Below, one piece after another: positions 17,765 through 26,357 of a stretch of DNA of 64,000 nucleotides. Every line of letters starts with the position of its first letter. The stretch's first letter is position 1. Both the position numbers and the translations under genes were made by a program. The DNA is from Mycobacterium scrofulaceum. Its GTDB lineage: Bacteria; Actinomycetota; Actinomycetes; Mycobacteriales; Mycobacteriaceae. The DNA lies in the NCBI RefSeq assembly GCF_002086735.1, contig NZ_MVIJ01000026.1, positions 1-64,000 on the forward strand, in the 5' to 3' direction. The notes below the pieces were generated by a model that made no database searches, was not told the origin of the DNA, and was given only the letters and a program-made list of their open reading frames with translations.

Positions 17765-18976
17765 GTGTTTGACTTTGGGGCGTTGCCGCCGGAAATCAAT
17801 TCGGGCCGCATGTACGCCGGTCCCGGCTCGGGGCCGATGCTGGCCGCCGCGGCCGCGTGGGACGAGCTTGCGGCGGAGTTGAGCACGGGGGCCGGCGTTT
17901 TCGGCTCAGTGCTTTCAGAGTTGACCAACACGCTCTGGGCGGGGCCTGCATCCGCGTCGATGATATCGGCCGTGGTGCCGTACGTGGATTGGCTTACCGC
18001 GATGGCCAATTTGTCAGAGCAGACGGCAAGCCAGGCGCGCGGGGCCGCTGCGGCCTTCGACATCGCATATGCGATGACCGTGCCTCCCGAAGAGATCGCC
18101 GCGAACAGAACTTTGTTGATGACGCTGATCTCGACGAATTTCTTCGGACAGAACACCCCGGCGATCGCGGCCACCGAAGCCCAGTACATGCAGATGTGGG
18201 CCCAAGACGCCGTCGCGATGTACGGCTATGCGGGCTCGTCGGCGATGGCTGGGCGGTTGACTCCATTCACCTCACCACCAAATGCCACCACCCCGGACGC
18301 GCAGGCCGCCCAGGCGGCCGCGGTGGCCCAGGCCACCGCCACACCGGCGGGCAACACCGCGCAAACGGCAGCGACGGCAACACCGCAGCTCGCGACGGCC
18401 ACCTCTGTGCCGCAGGCGTCGTCGACACTGGCCAGCACCGGCACGTCTTCGGGTTCGTTGAATTCGTTGATACCGGGCCCGAATAACTGGTGGGGGTTCG
18501 AGCCCAACGACTACAAGATCATCTTCCACGACCTGCTGCAGGAATATAACTCCTACGGCGCCGGCTACCAGGCTTACCAAATGGCACAACAGTTGGTCTT
18601 CGGCACCGGAACCACCGCCGGTAGCGGCGCCTGGTATCCGACACCGCAATTCGCACACCTAGGCCTGGGCAACATCGGAAGTCTGAGCAGCTTCAACGGT
18701 GCTGGCCAGGAAGGGTTTGCCGCTGGCGCGGGCCAGGCCGGCAAGGTCGGCATGTTGTCGGTGCCACAGAGTTGGGCCACGCCGGTATCGCAGGTGCACC
18801 CCGCGGTCACTGTGACGGAGACCGCTTCCATCCACACGGCTTCCAATCCGCCCGCCACCAACGGGCTGCTGCGCGGAATCCCCAACGGCCCGACCGGCCG
18901 GCGCGGCTCCGCGAATGCCGTCAACAGGTACGGGTTTCGGCACAGCGTGCTGACCCGCCCTCCGTCGGCAGGTTGA
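17765..18976 (+). CDS. PPE family protein, PPE-SVP type
   Basis: 403 residues, GTG start after GAGGGGG. The N-terminal 180-residue PPE domain begins VFDFGALPPEINSGRMYAGPG, with the WxG-type segment TLWAGPASASM and TNFFGQNTPAIAATEAQY. The C-terminal part has an Ala/Thr-rich linker, then NWWGFEPNDYKIIFHDLLQE and the PPE-SVP signature (MLSVPQSWATP). Such proteins are usually exported by ESX-5. It is followed by a short PE-like gene and another PPE, so the three may be co-transcribed. Confidence 0.93.
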   Translation: MFDFGALPPEINSGRMYAGPGSGPMLAAAAAWDELAAELSTGAGVFGSVLSELTNTLWAGPASASMISAVVPYVDWLTAMANLSEQTASQARGAAAAFDIAYAMTVPPEEIAANRTLLMTLISTNFFGQNTPAIAATEAQYMQMWAQDAVAMYGYAGSSAMAGRLTPFTSPPNATTPDAQAAQAAAVAQATATPAGNTAQTAATATPQLATATSVPQASSTLASTGTSSGSLNSLIPGPNNWWGFEPNDYKIIFHDLLQEYNSYGAGYQAYQMAQQLVFGTGTTAGSGAWYPTPQFAHLGLGNIGSLSSFNGAGQEGFAAGAGQAGKVGMLSVPQSWATPVSQVHPAVTVTETASIHTASNPPATNGLLRGIPNGPTGRRGSANAVNRYGFRHSVLTRPPSAG

Positions 18977-18980
18977 CGCG

Positions 18981-19157
18981 ATGCCGACTGCCACGATCCA
19001 CCCGTCCACGGCGGCACCGTTCGCCGCCCATGCGCACATATGCCAGGCCGTCAGCGTGCACGCGGCCGCCATCCACGAGATGTTGCTGAACACCTTGAGC
19101 ATGAGCTCACGGTGCTACCCGGCGATCGAGGCGGCCACCACGGCCGCGGACAGCTAA
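18981..19157 (+). CDS. Short PE-like protein (58 residues), C-terminal half of a PE domain
   Basis: It starts 4 nt after the preceding PPE stop and ends 10 nt before the next PPE start, with GGAGG directly after its TAA. Residues 14-55 (PFAAHAHICQAVSVHAAAIH, then EMLLNTLS and CYPAIEAATTAADS) align with the second helix of PE domains (LFAAHxxxYQAxSxQAAAFH...YxxAEAANA). The first PE helix is missing; the N-terminus is only about 13 unrelated residues. It may be a degenerate PE partner or a shortened functional one. Confidence 0.6.
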   Translation: MPTATIHPSTAAPFAAHAHICQAVSVHAAAIHEMLLNTLSMSSRCYPAIEAATTAADS

Positions 19158-19167
19158 GGAGGTCAAG

Positions 19168-20388
19168 GTGATTGATTTTGGGGCTGCACCACCGGAGTAC
19201 AACTCCGCGCGGATGTACACAGGACCGGGGCCCGAGGCGCTGACGGCGGCCGCCTCGGCATGGAATGGGCTCGCCGCCGAACTGAATTCGACTGCCCTGG
19301 TGTACGACAAGGTGATCACCGCGCTCAGCGGGGAGGAATGGCTGGGCTCTGCCTCGGCGTCGATGGCCCAAGCGGTCGCGCCGTATGTGGCCTGGATGCG
19401 TACCACCGCTGCGCAGGCCGAGCAGACGGCCAACCAGATGCACGCCGCGGCAACCGCCTACGAGACCGCACTGGCGGCCACGGTGCCGCCACCACTGGTC
19501 GCGGCCAACCGTGCCCAGACGGCCCAGCTGCTCGCGACCAATGTGCTGGGGCTGAACACCCCGGCGATCGCGCAACTCGAGGCGCAATACGGCGAAATGT
19601 GGGCCCAGGACGCCAGCACGATGTATAGCTACGCAGGCCAATCCGCGGCGGCGACCAAGGTGGCGCCGTTTACCGCGGCGCCCCAAATCGCCAACCCGTC
19701 CGCCCAAGCCACCCAGGGCACGGCGGTCGCCAACGCTACCGGCAACAGCGCGGCGAGCAGCACGCAATCCGTCTTGTCACATGCGGTTTCGAGCACACCC
19801 AATACGCTGCAAGCCCTTGCAGCGCCCGCGGCCACGCAGAGTTCAACCACCAGCGCTCCATTCAGCGAAATCTGGTACCTGCTGACCGGGCAGACCACAT
19901 TGCCCACCAGCCTCGGATCGTTCGTCAACGGCTATAACCCCTTTTCGGCGCTGTGGTACAACACCGAAGGTCTGCCGTACTTCTCGGTCGGTATGGGCAA
20001 CTTCGGGGTACAGATCGCCAAGACGACGGGCCTCCTCAACGGCGCGGCGCCGGCGGTCAAGGCGCTGCCCGGCCTGGGCGGGCTGGGCGGCTTACTCGGC
20101 GGTGGCGCGACCGCTGCGCACCCGGCCGCGGCATTGGGCAACGCCGCGTCGGTTGGCGGCAGGTTGTCGGTACCGGTCAGCTGGTCGGCGGCCAGCACGC
20201 CTGCTCCTGTGCTCGGGCAAGCCATCCCGGTCAGCACCGTCAGCGCCGCCCCCGAGGCCACGGGTGCACCCGGAAATCTTCTCGGTGGCATGCCACTGGC
20301 CGGCGCAGGCGCGGGCGGGCACGGCGGTGTCGGCCCCAAGTACGGGTTCCGGCCCACCGTCATGGCCCGACCACCCTTCGGCGGCTGA
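19168..20388 (+). CDS. PPE family protein, PPE-SVP type
   Basis: 406 residues from a GTG start preceded by TAAGGAGG. The N-terminal PPE domain begins IDFGAAPPEYNSARMYTGPG (motif APPE), with WxG-type EEWLGSASASM and TNVLGLNTPAIAQLEAQY. The C-terminal half carries FSEIWYLLTGQTTLPTSLGS and a PPE-SVP signature (RLSVPVSWSAAST), then Gly/Ala-rich sequence to GFRPTVMARPPFGG. The paralogue just upstream (17765) ends in a similar GFRHSVLTRPPSAG, indicating tandem duplication. Likely secreted; substrate chaperoning would be by EspG5 (inference). Confidence 0.93.
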   Translation: MIDFGAAPPEYNSARMYTGPGPEALTAAASAWNGLAAELNSTALVYDKVITALSGEEWLGSASASMAQAVAPYVAWMRTTAAQAEQTANQMHAAATAYETALAATVPPPLVAANRAQTAQLLATNVLGLNTPAIAQLEAQYGEMWAQDASTMYSYAGQSAAATKVAPFTAAPQIANPSAQATQGTAVANATGNSAASSTQSVLSHAVSSTPNTLQALAAPAATQSSTTSAPFSEIWYLLTGQTTLPTSLGSFVNGYNPFSALWYNTEGLPYFSVGMGNFGVQIAKTTGLLNGAAPAVKALPGLGGLGGLLGGGATAAHPAAALGNAASVGGRLSVPVSWSAASTPAPVLGQAIPVSTVSAAPEATGAPGNLLGGMPLAGAGAGGHGGVGPKYGFRPTVMARPPFGG

Positions 20389-20431
20389 CATCGCGCAGCG
20401 CGGCGAGGTTTCTCGAGGACAGCGACGGCGC

Positions 20432-20656
20432 CTACGTCCCCGACGCCGGGCGCCACACGACTTCGAGGTCATCGACGGCGAGGGTGACCAAGGCTTGGGT
20501 GATGCCGTCGGCGTCGGAGAACTCCACCTCATAGGCCCGGGCTTCGTTCGACTCCGTGGGGTAGTCCATCACGACGGTCCCCCGGACGCCGGCCGCAAGG
20601 TTGTGCTCGGGCAGAGCCCGCAACAGCCGGACCACGTCATATTCCCGAGGTCTCAA
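20432..20656 (-). CDS. DUF4926-like small protein
   Basis: About 74 residues if begun at the TTG at 20656, which has GGAGG 7 nt upstream; a longer Arg-rich extension runs to 20722. The core REYDVVRLLRALPEHNLAAG, TVVMDYP, AYEVEFSDADG and LVTLAVDDLEVVW fits DUF4926, a small beta-rich fold often seen as an orphan or near toxin-antitoxin modules. No toxin partner is visible here. Function unknown. Confidence 0.6.
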   Translation of the reverse strand: MRPREYDVVRLLRALPEHNLAAGVRGTVVMDYPTESNEARAYEVEFSDADGITQALVTLAVDDLEVVWRPASGT

Positions 20657-20843
20657 CGTCTTCCTCCCATCGGGCCGGCCCGGGTCCGACGCCCGGGCCC
20701 AGGCCCCACGTCGGCGAACCAAACCCCCGTGGCCGAACCGTGACCGAGGCTTGACCGAAAGCTAACGCGCCCTTGCGCTTCCGCTGGTCATCGGGGATTT
20801 ACGATCCCTATTACAACTATGTCAGTTAAAAGGAATCGGAGCC

Positions 20844-21665
20844 ATGCGGACGGTCGTTCGGGGTGTTCTTGCGGTGGTCGGGGTCGCTGCGGGTGTGGTT
20901 ACGGGGCCTACCGGCACCAGTATGGCGGCCGCGAACCGGCCGCATGACTTCGCCATCGCGTCGGTGCTGCCGGCGCGGGGCGCGACGGTGGGTGTGGCGC
21001 ACCCGGTGGTGGTGACGTTCACCGCGCCGGTCGCCGATCGCCGCGCCGCCGAACGGACCGTCGGGATCACGTCGTCGCCCGCGATGACCGGCAAGTTCGA
21101 GTGGCTGGACAACAATGTCGTGCAATGGGTTCCGAGCCACTACTGGCCGGCGCACAGCACGGTGGCGCTCGCGGTCGACGGCCGGTCCACGGAGTTCAAG
21201 ACCGGCCCGAAGGTCGTCGGCGTCGCCAACATCACGGACCACACGTTCAAGGTGAGCGTCGACGGGGTCGACGCGGCCCCCCCGCCGACTCCGCACCACC
21301 GTCCCCACTTCGGTGAGGAGGGTGTGCTGCCCGCGTCGATGGGCAGGCCGGAGTTCCCGACCCCGGTCGGCAACTACACCGTCTTGTCCAAAGAACACTC
21401 GGTGCTGATGGATTCGAGCAGCGTGGGCATTCCCGTCGACGATCCCAACGGTTACCTGCTCAACGTCGACTACGCCGTCCGGATCACCAACCGCGGCCTC
21501 TTCGTGCATTCGGCCCCATGGGCCGTGGAATCACTGGGGCTCGAGAACGTCAGTCACGGCTGCATCAGCCTCAGCCCCGACGACGCCGAGTGGTACTACA
21601 ACACCGTCAATGTCGGCGACCCGGTGATCGTCAAGCAAGACCTCTGGGAGCGGCCCCCGTCCTGA
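20844..21665 (+). CDS. L,D-transpeptidase (YkuD), LdtA-like
   Basis: 273 residues, ATG start after AGGAATCGGAGCC. A signal peptide covers about residues 1-30. A bacterial Ig-like domain (about 35-125; VLPARGATVGVAHPVVVTF) is followed by a YkuD catalytic domain containing SMGRPEFPTPVGNYTV and the active-site motif HSAPWAVESLG...SHGCISLS (Cys nucleophile). It forms 3-3 peptidoglycan cross-links in the periplasm. Having one Ig-like domain and this size, it resembles M. tuberculosis LdtA (Rv0116c, 251 residues), though the exact orthology is not proved. A strong hairpin lies 116 nt downstream. Confidence 0.9.
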   Translation: MRTVVRGVLAVVGVAAGVVTGPTGTSMAAANRPHDFAIASVLPARGATVGVAHPVVVTFTAPVADRRAAERTVGITSSPAMTGKFEWLDNNVVQWVPSHYWPAHSTVALAVDGRSTEFKTGPKVVGVANITDHTFKVSVDGVDAAPPPTPHHRPHFGEEGVLPASMGRPEFPTPVGNYTVLSKEHSVLMDSSSVGIPVDDPNGYLLNVDYAVRITNRGLFVHSAPWAVESLGLENVSHGCISLSPDDAEWYYNTVNVGDPVIVKQDLWERPPS

Positions 21666-21780
21666 GCGGGCGGGCTTGTCGCAGGCATCGCCCCCCCGGG
21701 TTGCATGCTTTCCCGGTTGCCGAGCGTGAAGTTAGTTTCACGCTCGGGCTCGACGACTCAAGTGCAGCACCAACCACATA

Positions 21781-21818
21781 CGAACGGACCCGCTGGTCGC
21801 AACCAGCGGGTCCGTTCG
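21781..21818. terminator. Perfect 17-bp hairpin between convergent genes
   Basis: Arms CGAACGGACCCGCTGGT and ACCAGCGGGTCCGTTCG flank a 4-nt loop. The hairpin sits between the L,D-transpeptidase stop (21665) and the minus-strand exported gene stop (21838). It lacks a T-run, as is usual in mycobacteria, and could serve both directions. Confidence 0.8.
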
Positions 21819-21837
21819 GTCGAGAGCGGTCGGATTG

Positions 21838-22380
21838 TCAGTGCGCGCCCGAGGGGCCGGGGGCGACGGGCTGGCCGGGCTGGGGGCCGCCGGTCGGCGC
21901 CGGCCCGGTCGGCGCGTCCTTGACCCCGGACATGTCGATCAGGGGCGCACCGGCGACCCCGTCGAGGGGGGCACCGGCCGCCAGCGGTCCGCCGAGGGCG
22001 ACCAGCGGGGCACCGGCGGGCACGACCGGAGCGATCGGGAGCGGCGCTCCCAGCGGCAGCGGGGCGCCGAGCGGCAACGGCACCGGAGCGCCCACGGGCA
22101 GCGGTCCGGGCACGGCCATCGGGACACCCGCCATGTCGGTGAGTGGGGCGCTGGCCGCGCAGACCTCCGCGGCCGGGGCTCCGCCCGCGGCCGCCGCCCC
22201 GCCGCCGGCACCGGGGCCGCCGGCCAGCGGTGCGCCGGCCGCGCCGGCCTGCCCCTCTATGCAGGCGTAGCCGCCCGTCTTCAGGGGAGTGGCCGCCGCA
22301 TCCGGGCTCAACGCCAGCGCGGCTCCGCACAACCCAAGGCCGGCAACTACTTTCATACTGAACCGATCGACGATCGCCAT
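21838..22380 (-). CDS. Secreted Ala/Pro/Gly-rich low-complexity protein
   Basis: 180 residues from an ATG with AAGGAG upstream. The signal peptide (about residues 8-30, ending DAAATP) is followed by two Cys (YACIEG, EVCAAS) and a Pro/Ala/Gly/Leu-rich region with repeats of the type PLPLGAPLPLGAPLP. No known domain was recognised. It resembles other exported, elastin-like mycobacterial proteins. It may be wall-associated; no function can be assigned. Confidence 0.75.
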   Translation of the reverse strand: MAIVDRFSMKVVAGLGLCGAALALSPDAAATPLKTGGYACIEGQAGAAGAPLAGGPGAGGGAAAAGGAPAAEVCAASAPLTDMAGVPMAVPGPLPVGAPVPLPLGAPLPLGAPLPIAPVVPAGAPLVALGGPLAAGAPLDGVAGAPLIDMSGVKDAPTGPAPTGGPQPGQPVAPGPSGAH

Positions 22381-22622
22381 CAGCGTCGACTCTCCTTAAT
22401 TCGCGCCCACATAAGAAATCTGCCGCAACAGAACCGCACAGCCATCCTTCGACGACCGAGCCAATTGTCGGCAGCCGGCGCGCAACGCGGGACGCGCCGC
22501 ACCGCGCCGTTTCCAAACGGTGACGTCACAAGGGCGTCACGGCGCAGACGTGTCCGCTAAGCGTTCTGCCTCCTCGCCGGCGCGACTTTTCCGCAGCGCA
22601 TTCACAGCGAATCGTTGCCGAC

Positions 22623-22650
22623 CCTATATGTCTCAGAGGTTATATATAGG
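22623..22650. promoter_or_regulatory. AT-rich inverted repeat upstream of DUF732 pair
   Basis: CCTATAT and ATATAGG are separated by 14 nt inside TATATGTCTC...TTATATATAGG, ending 45 nt before the DUF732 start at 22696. The run is strikingly AT-rich for this genome. It could hold the promoter -10 and an operator. The rest of the 22381-22695 gap shows no gene. Confidence 0.4.
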
Positions 22651-22695
22651 TGAACCAACGGCAAACTGCTTGGTAACCGGACAGGAGAATGAGCC

Positions 22696-23040
22696 ATGAC
22701 CGCACGACGGCTCTCCGGCCGATTCATGACCACAGCGCTGGTGGGAGGCCCACTGTTGGTCGCCGGGGTGATGTGGGCGAGCCCGGCGCGGGCGGATGAA
22801 ACCACCTTCGTCAACGACCTGCACCACGCCGGAATCCACGCGGTCAGCGGCGGTGACGCCGCGCTGGTGCAGATGGGCCTGAACGTCTGCCAGCAACTGT
22901 CCTGGGGCGCCCCGCCGTCCGAGCTCGAAGGCCTGGCGGTGCAACGCTCCGACAGCAGACAGGGCGCCGGCGGGCTGACACCCCAGCAGGCCGACGACGT
23001 CGTCGCCGACGCCGTGCGCGATCTCTGCCCGACCGCGTAG
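22696..23040 (+). CDS. Secreted DUF732 protein
   Basis: 114 residues, ATG with AGGAGA upstream. The signal peptide (RLSGRFMTTALVGGPLLVAG) ends near ARADE. The mature domain matches the DUF732 pattern (FVNDLHHAGIHAVSGGDAAL, NVCQQLSWGAPPSELE, VRDLCPTA), with two Cys. It is very similar to the neighbours at 23192 and 12486. A 151-nt gap separates it from 23192, so the pair may be one unit or have separate promoters. Function unknown. Confidence 0.87.
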   Translation: MTARRLSGRFMTTALVGGPLLVAGVMWASPARADETTFVNDLHHAGIHAVSGGDAALVQMGLNVCQQLSWGAPPSELEGLAVQRSDSRQGAGGLTPQQADDVVADAVRDLCPTA

Positions 23041-23191
23041 CGGTCGTCTCTCCTGTCGGCGTAGACCACGCCGGCCATCGGTCTTTGCCGACAATTCATC
23101 CCCGGGATTCGTCGTCCGCAGCGTGTCCAGCGCGCTTTCGTGTAAAAGTGCATCATCGGCGTTCCGGCACGCGACGAAGGAGAAGATTTCG

Positions 23192-23536
23192 ATGGCAGCA
23201 CGGCGACCCTGGGGCAGGCTCATGGGCGCGGCCCTCGTAGGGGGCCCCCTCCTGGCCGCGGGGATCGGTTGGGCGAGCCCGGCCGGGGCCGACCAGACGT
23301 CTTTCCTCAACGACATGCACAACGCGGGCATCCACGCCGTCAACGGCGGCGACGAGGCGCTGCTGCAGATGGGTGCGGACATCTGCCAACAGCTTTCGTG
23401 GGGCGCCTCCCCGCAGCAGCTGGAGAACCTGGCGATACAACGCTCGGACGCCGACCAGGGCACCGGCGGGATCAACGGCCGGCAGGCCGCGGACGTGGTG
23501 ATCTTCGCCATGCGGGATCTGTGCCCTAACGCGTAG
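23192..23536 (+). CDS. Secreted DUF732 protein
   Basis: 114 residues from the ATG at 23192, preceded by GAAGGAGAAG; a longer frame upstream to 23123 lacks a ribosome site. The signal peptide RRPWGRLMGAALVGGPLLAAG ends near GADQ. Mature sequence FLNDMHNAGIHAVNGGDEAL, DICQQLSWGASPQQLE and MRDLCPNA gives the two-Cys DUF732 core. It is a tandem duplicate of the gene at 22696 and precedes the dehydrogenase gene by 34 nt. Confidence 0.87.
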   Translation: MAARRPWGRLMGAALVGGPLLAAGIGWASPAGADQTSFLNDMHNAGIHAVNGGDEALLQMGADICQQLSWGASPQQLENLAIQRSDADQGTGGINGRQAADVVIFAMRDLCPNA

Positions 23537-23570
23537 CGGCAGTCCGCCGGACGACGGCCGGGGTTGGGCA

Positions 23571-24974
23571 ATGGAGCTGAACGCACGCAACCTGAGCGCA
23601 CTCGGCATCCCCGTGCCTGCCTACGATCGCGACGAAATCAGCGTCGGCATCGTGCATTTCGGCGTCGGCGGGTTTCACCGCTCCCACCAGGCCATGTACC
23701 TCGACAGGCTGCTCGCCGACGGGCTGGCCGTGGACTGGGGGATCTGCGGGGTCGGGGTGCTGCCCGAAGACCGGCGCATGCGCGACGTCCTCGAAGCCCA
23801 GGACTATCTGTACACGTTGATCCTCGAACACCCCGACGGCACGCGGCGGCCTCGGGTCATCGGCTCGATCGTCGACTTCCGGTACGCCCCTGACGATCCC
23901 GAGGAGGTGATCGAGCTGCTCGCCACCCCGGCCATCCGCATGATCTCGCTCACCATCACCGAGGGCGGTTACCATCCCCCGCTCAGCGACGTCTTCCCGC
24001 TGGTGACCGCGGCGCTGGACCGGCGACGCAACCGCGGCCTGCCCTCCCCCACGATCGTGTCCTGCGACAACATCGCGGGGAACGGGCGCGTGGCGCGGCG
24101 GGCGTTCACGTCGTGCGCGGAACGGCTCGATCCCGCACTCGCACACTGGATGGGCGAGCACACCGCGTTCCCCAACTCGATGGTCGACCGGATCACCCCC
24201 GCGACCACCCCCGCGGCGATCGAGCTGCTGCGCACCGAATTCGGCGTGGACGACGCGTGGCCCGTCGTCGCCGAGCCGTTCGCCATGTGGGTGCTCGAGG
24301 ACGATTTCGCCGACGGGCGCCCCCCGCTGGAGCGGGCCGGCGTCCGGCTCGTCGGCGACGTGTCGCCGTACGAGGCGATGAAGCTGCGGCTGCTCAACGC
24401 CGGCCATCAGGGCCTGTGCTACTTCGGTTACCTGGCCGGGTATCGGCTGGTGCACGAGGCCGCCCAGGATCCGGTGGTCGCCGAATTCCTGCACCGCTAC
24501 CTGGAATTCGAGGCGATGCCCACCCTCACCCCGGTCCCCGGATTGGCCGCCTTCAAGGACGGGCTGCTCCCCCGATTCGGTAACGCCTACGTGCGCGACA
24601 CGGTGGCCAGGCTGTGCGCGGACTCCTCGGAACGCATCACCAAATGGCTGCTGCCCGTGATCGCCGACAATCTGCGCAGCGGCGGCCCGGTGCGGCTGTC
24701 CGCGGCGATCGTCGCGAGCTGGGCGCGTTACGCCGAGGGCGTCGACGAGGACGGCCGGCCGATCGAGGTGGTGGACCGGCTCGCCGACACGCTCGTCCCC
24801 CTCGCCCGCTCCCAGCGCGACGACCCGGCCGCGTTCCTGGCCAACCGCGCGGTGTTCGGCGACCTCGTCGACCAGCCGCGCTTCCTCGAGCCGTACCTGT
24901 GGGCGCTGGACTCGCTGCGCCGCCGCGGCGCGCGGGCCACGCTGCGCGCGCTGGTGGGGTCCGACGAACCGTGA
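23571..24974 (+). CDS. Polyol (mannitol/arabinitol) long-chain dehydrogenase
   Basis: 467 residues. It belongs to the polyol-specific long-chain dehydrogenase/reductase family. The N-terminal Rossmann region contains IVHFGVGGFHRSHQAMYLD, and the catalytic motif KLRLLNAGH (about 273-281) carries the K..N..H residues. It oxidises mannitol, arabinitol or a related polyol to the ketose with NAD. The next gene is a xylulokinase overlapping by 4 nt (GTGA), so the pair most likely takes D-arabinitol to D-xylulose and then to xylulose 5-phosphate (inference). The exact polyol cannot be told from sequence. Confidence 0.9.
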   Translation: MELNARNLSALGIPVPAYDRDEISVGIVHFGVGGFHRSHQAMYLDRLLADGLAVDWGICGVGVLPEDRRMRDVLEAQDYLYTLILEHPDGTRRPRVIGSIVDFRYAPDDPEEVIELLATPAIRMISLTITEGGYHPPLSDVFPLVTAALDRRRNRGLPSPTIVSCDNIAGNGRVARRAFTSCAERLDPALAHWMGEHTAFPNSMVDRITPATTPAAIELLRTEFGVDDAWPVVAEPFAMWVLEDDFADGRPPLERAGVRLVGDVSPYEAMKLRLLNAGHQGLCYFGYLAGYRLVHEAAQDPVVAEFLHRYLEFEAMPTLTPVPGLAAFKDGLLPRFGNAYVRDTVARLCADSSERITKWLLPVIADNLRSGGPVRLSAAIVASWARYAEGVDEDGRPIEVVDRLADTLVPLARSQRDDPAAFLANRAVFGDLVDQPRFLEPYLWALDSLRRRGARATLRALVGSDEP

Positions 24975-26357
24975 GCCTGGTCGCCGGCATCGACTCGTCG
25001 ACGCAGTCCTGCAAGGTGCTGGTCTGCGACGCCGCCACCGGCGAGGTGGTTCGCGAGGGCCGGGCCGACCATCCCGACGGCACCGAAATCGCCCCGGCGG
25101 CATGGGAGGACGCCGCCCGCCAGGCGATCGCGGCCGCCGGTGGCCTGGGCGGGGTCGAGGCCGTCGCCGTCGGGGCGCAGCAGCACGGCATGGTGTGCCT
25201 GGACGCGGCGGGCCGGGTGGTGCGGCCCGCGCTGCTGTGGAACGACGTGCGGTCGGCCGACGCGGCGCGCGCGCTGGTCGAGGAGCTCGGCGGCCCTGCG
25301 GCGTGGGCGCGGGCCGTCGGGGTCGTGCCGCTGGCCGCCATCACGGTGGCCAAGCTGCGCTGGCTCGCCGACCACGAGCCGCGCCGCGCGGACCGCACGG
25401 CGGCCGTCTGCCTGCCGCACGACTGGCTGACGTGGCGGTTGCGCGGCGACCCCGCCGTCGCGGCGCTCACCACCGATCGCAGCGACGCCAGCGGCACCGG
25501 ATACTACGACGCCGCGAGTGGGGACTACCGCGTCGACCTCCTCGAGCTGGCCATGCGCGGTCGCCGCCCGCAGCTGCCGACCGTGCTGGGCCCGTCGGAC
25601 GGAACCGTCAGCGGCACAACGACCTTCGGCGCGGGGCTCGGGGACAACGCGGCCGCGGCCCTGGGCCTCGGCGCAGAAGAGGGTGACGTCATCGTGTCGG
25701 TCGGGACCTCGGGGGTGGTGGCCGCGGTCACCGCCGACCCGATCCGCGACGACGCCGGCTTCGTCGCGGGATTCGCCGACGGCACCGGGCGCTACCTTCC
25801 GTTGGTGTGCACGCTCAACGGCGCGCGGGTGCTGGACGCGGCCGCCGCCTTGCTGCGGGTCGGCCACGACGAGCTGTCCGAGCTTGCGTTGTCCGCGCCG
25901 CCGGGCAGCGCGGGGCTGGTCCTGGTGCCCTACCTGGAGGGCGAGCGAACCCCGAACCGCCCCAACGCCTCCGGCGCGCTGCACGGCCTGCGGGTCGCGA
26001 ACGCCACGCCGGCCAACTTGGCCAGGGCCGCGGTGGAGGGGCTGCTGTGCGCGCTGGCCGACGGCCTCGCCCACCTGGCCGCGCTCGGCGTCGCCGCGCG
26101 CCGCATCCTGCTGATCGGCGGCGGCGCACAGTCGCGGGCCCTGCGCGAGATCGCCCCCGCGGTGTTCGGCGTGCCGGTGCTGGTGCCCGCGGCCGGGCAG
26201 TACGTCGCGCTGGGCGCGGCGCGGCAGGCCGCGTGGGCGCTGAGCTCATCGCCGCGACCGCCCCGCTGGGCCGCGGGCCGACGAATACACCGCCGACCCG
26301 GCGCCCGAGGTGCTCAGCCGCTACGCGCGGCTGCGCGACCTGACCGAGGGCGTCTAG
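24971..26357 (+). CDS. xylB: Xylulokinase, apparent frameshift near the 3' end
   Basis: FGGY carbohydrate kinase from a GTG overlapping the dehydrogenase stop. Motifs include VAGIDSSTQSCKVLV, AVGAQQHGMVCLD, LLWNDVRSADAAR and the C-terminal phosphate/nucleotide motif RILLIGGGAQSRAL. Until about 26267 the frame gives the expected product. The conserved C-terminal end (DEYTADPAPEVLSRYARLRD LTEG, split here) is in the +1 frame, ending at TAG 26355-26357. So one extra base between about 26268 and 26282, or a sequencing error, separates them. Unshifted, the frame runs on antisense to 28354. It probably phosphorylates D-xylulose; activity after the shift is unknown. Confidence 0.85.

Noticed and set aside
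17515..17772. 85-residue frame before the PPE at 17765
   Set aside because: No homologue or ribosome site at its start; only the inner short frame with a strong site was kept, at low confidence.
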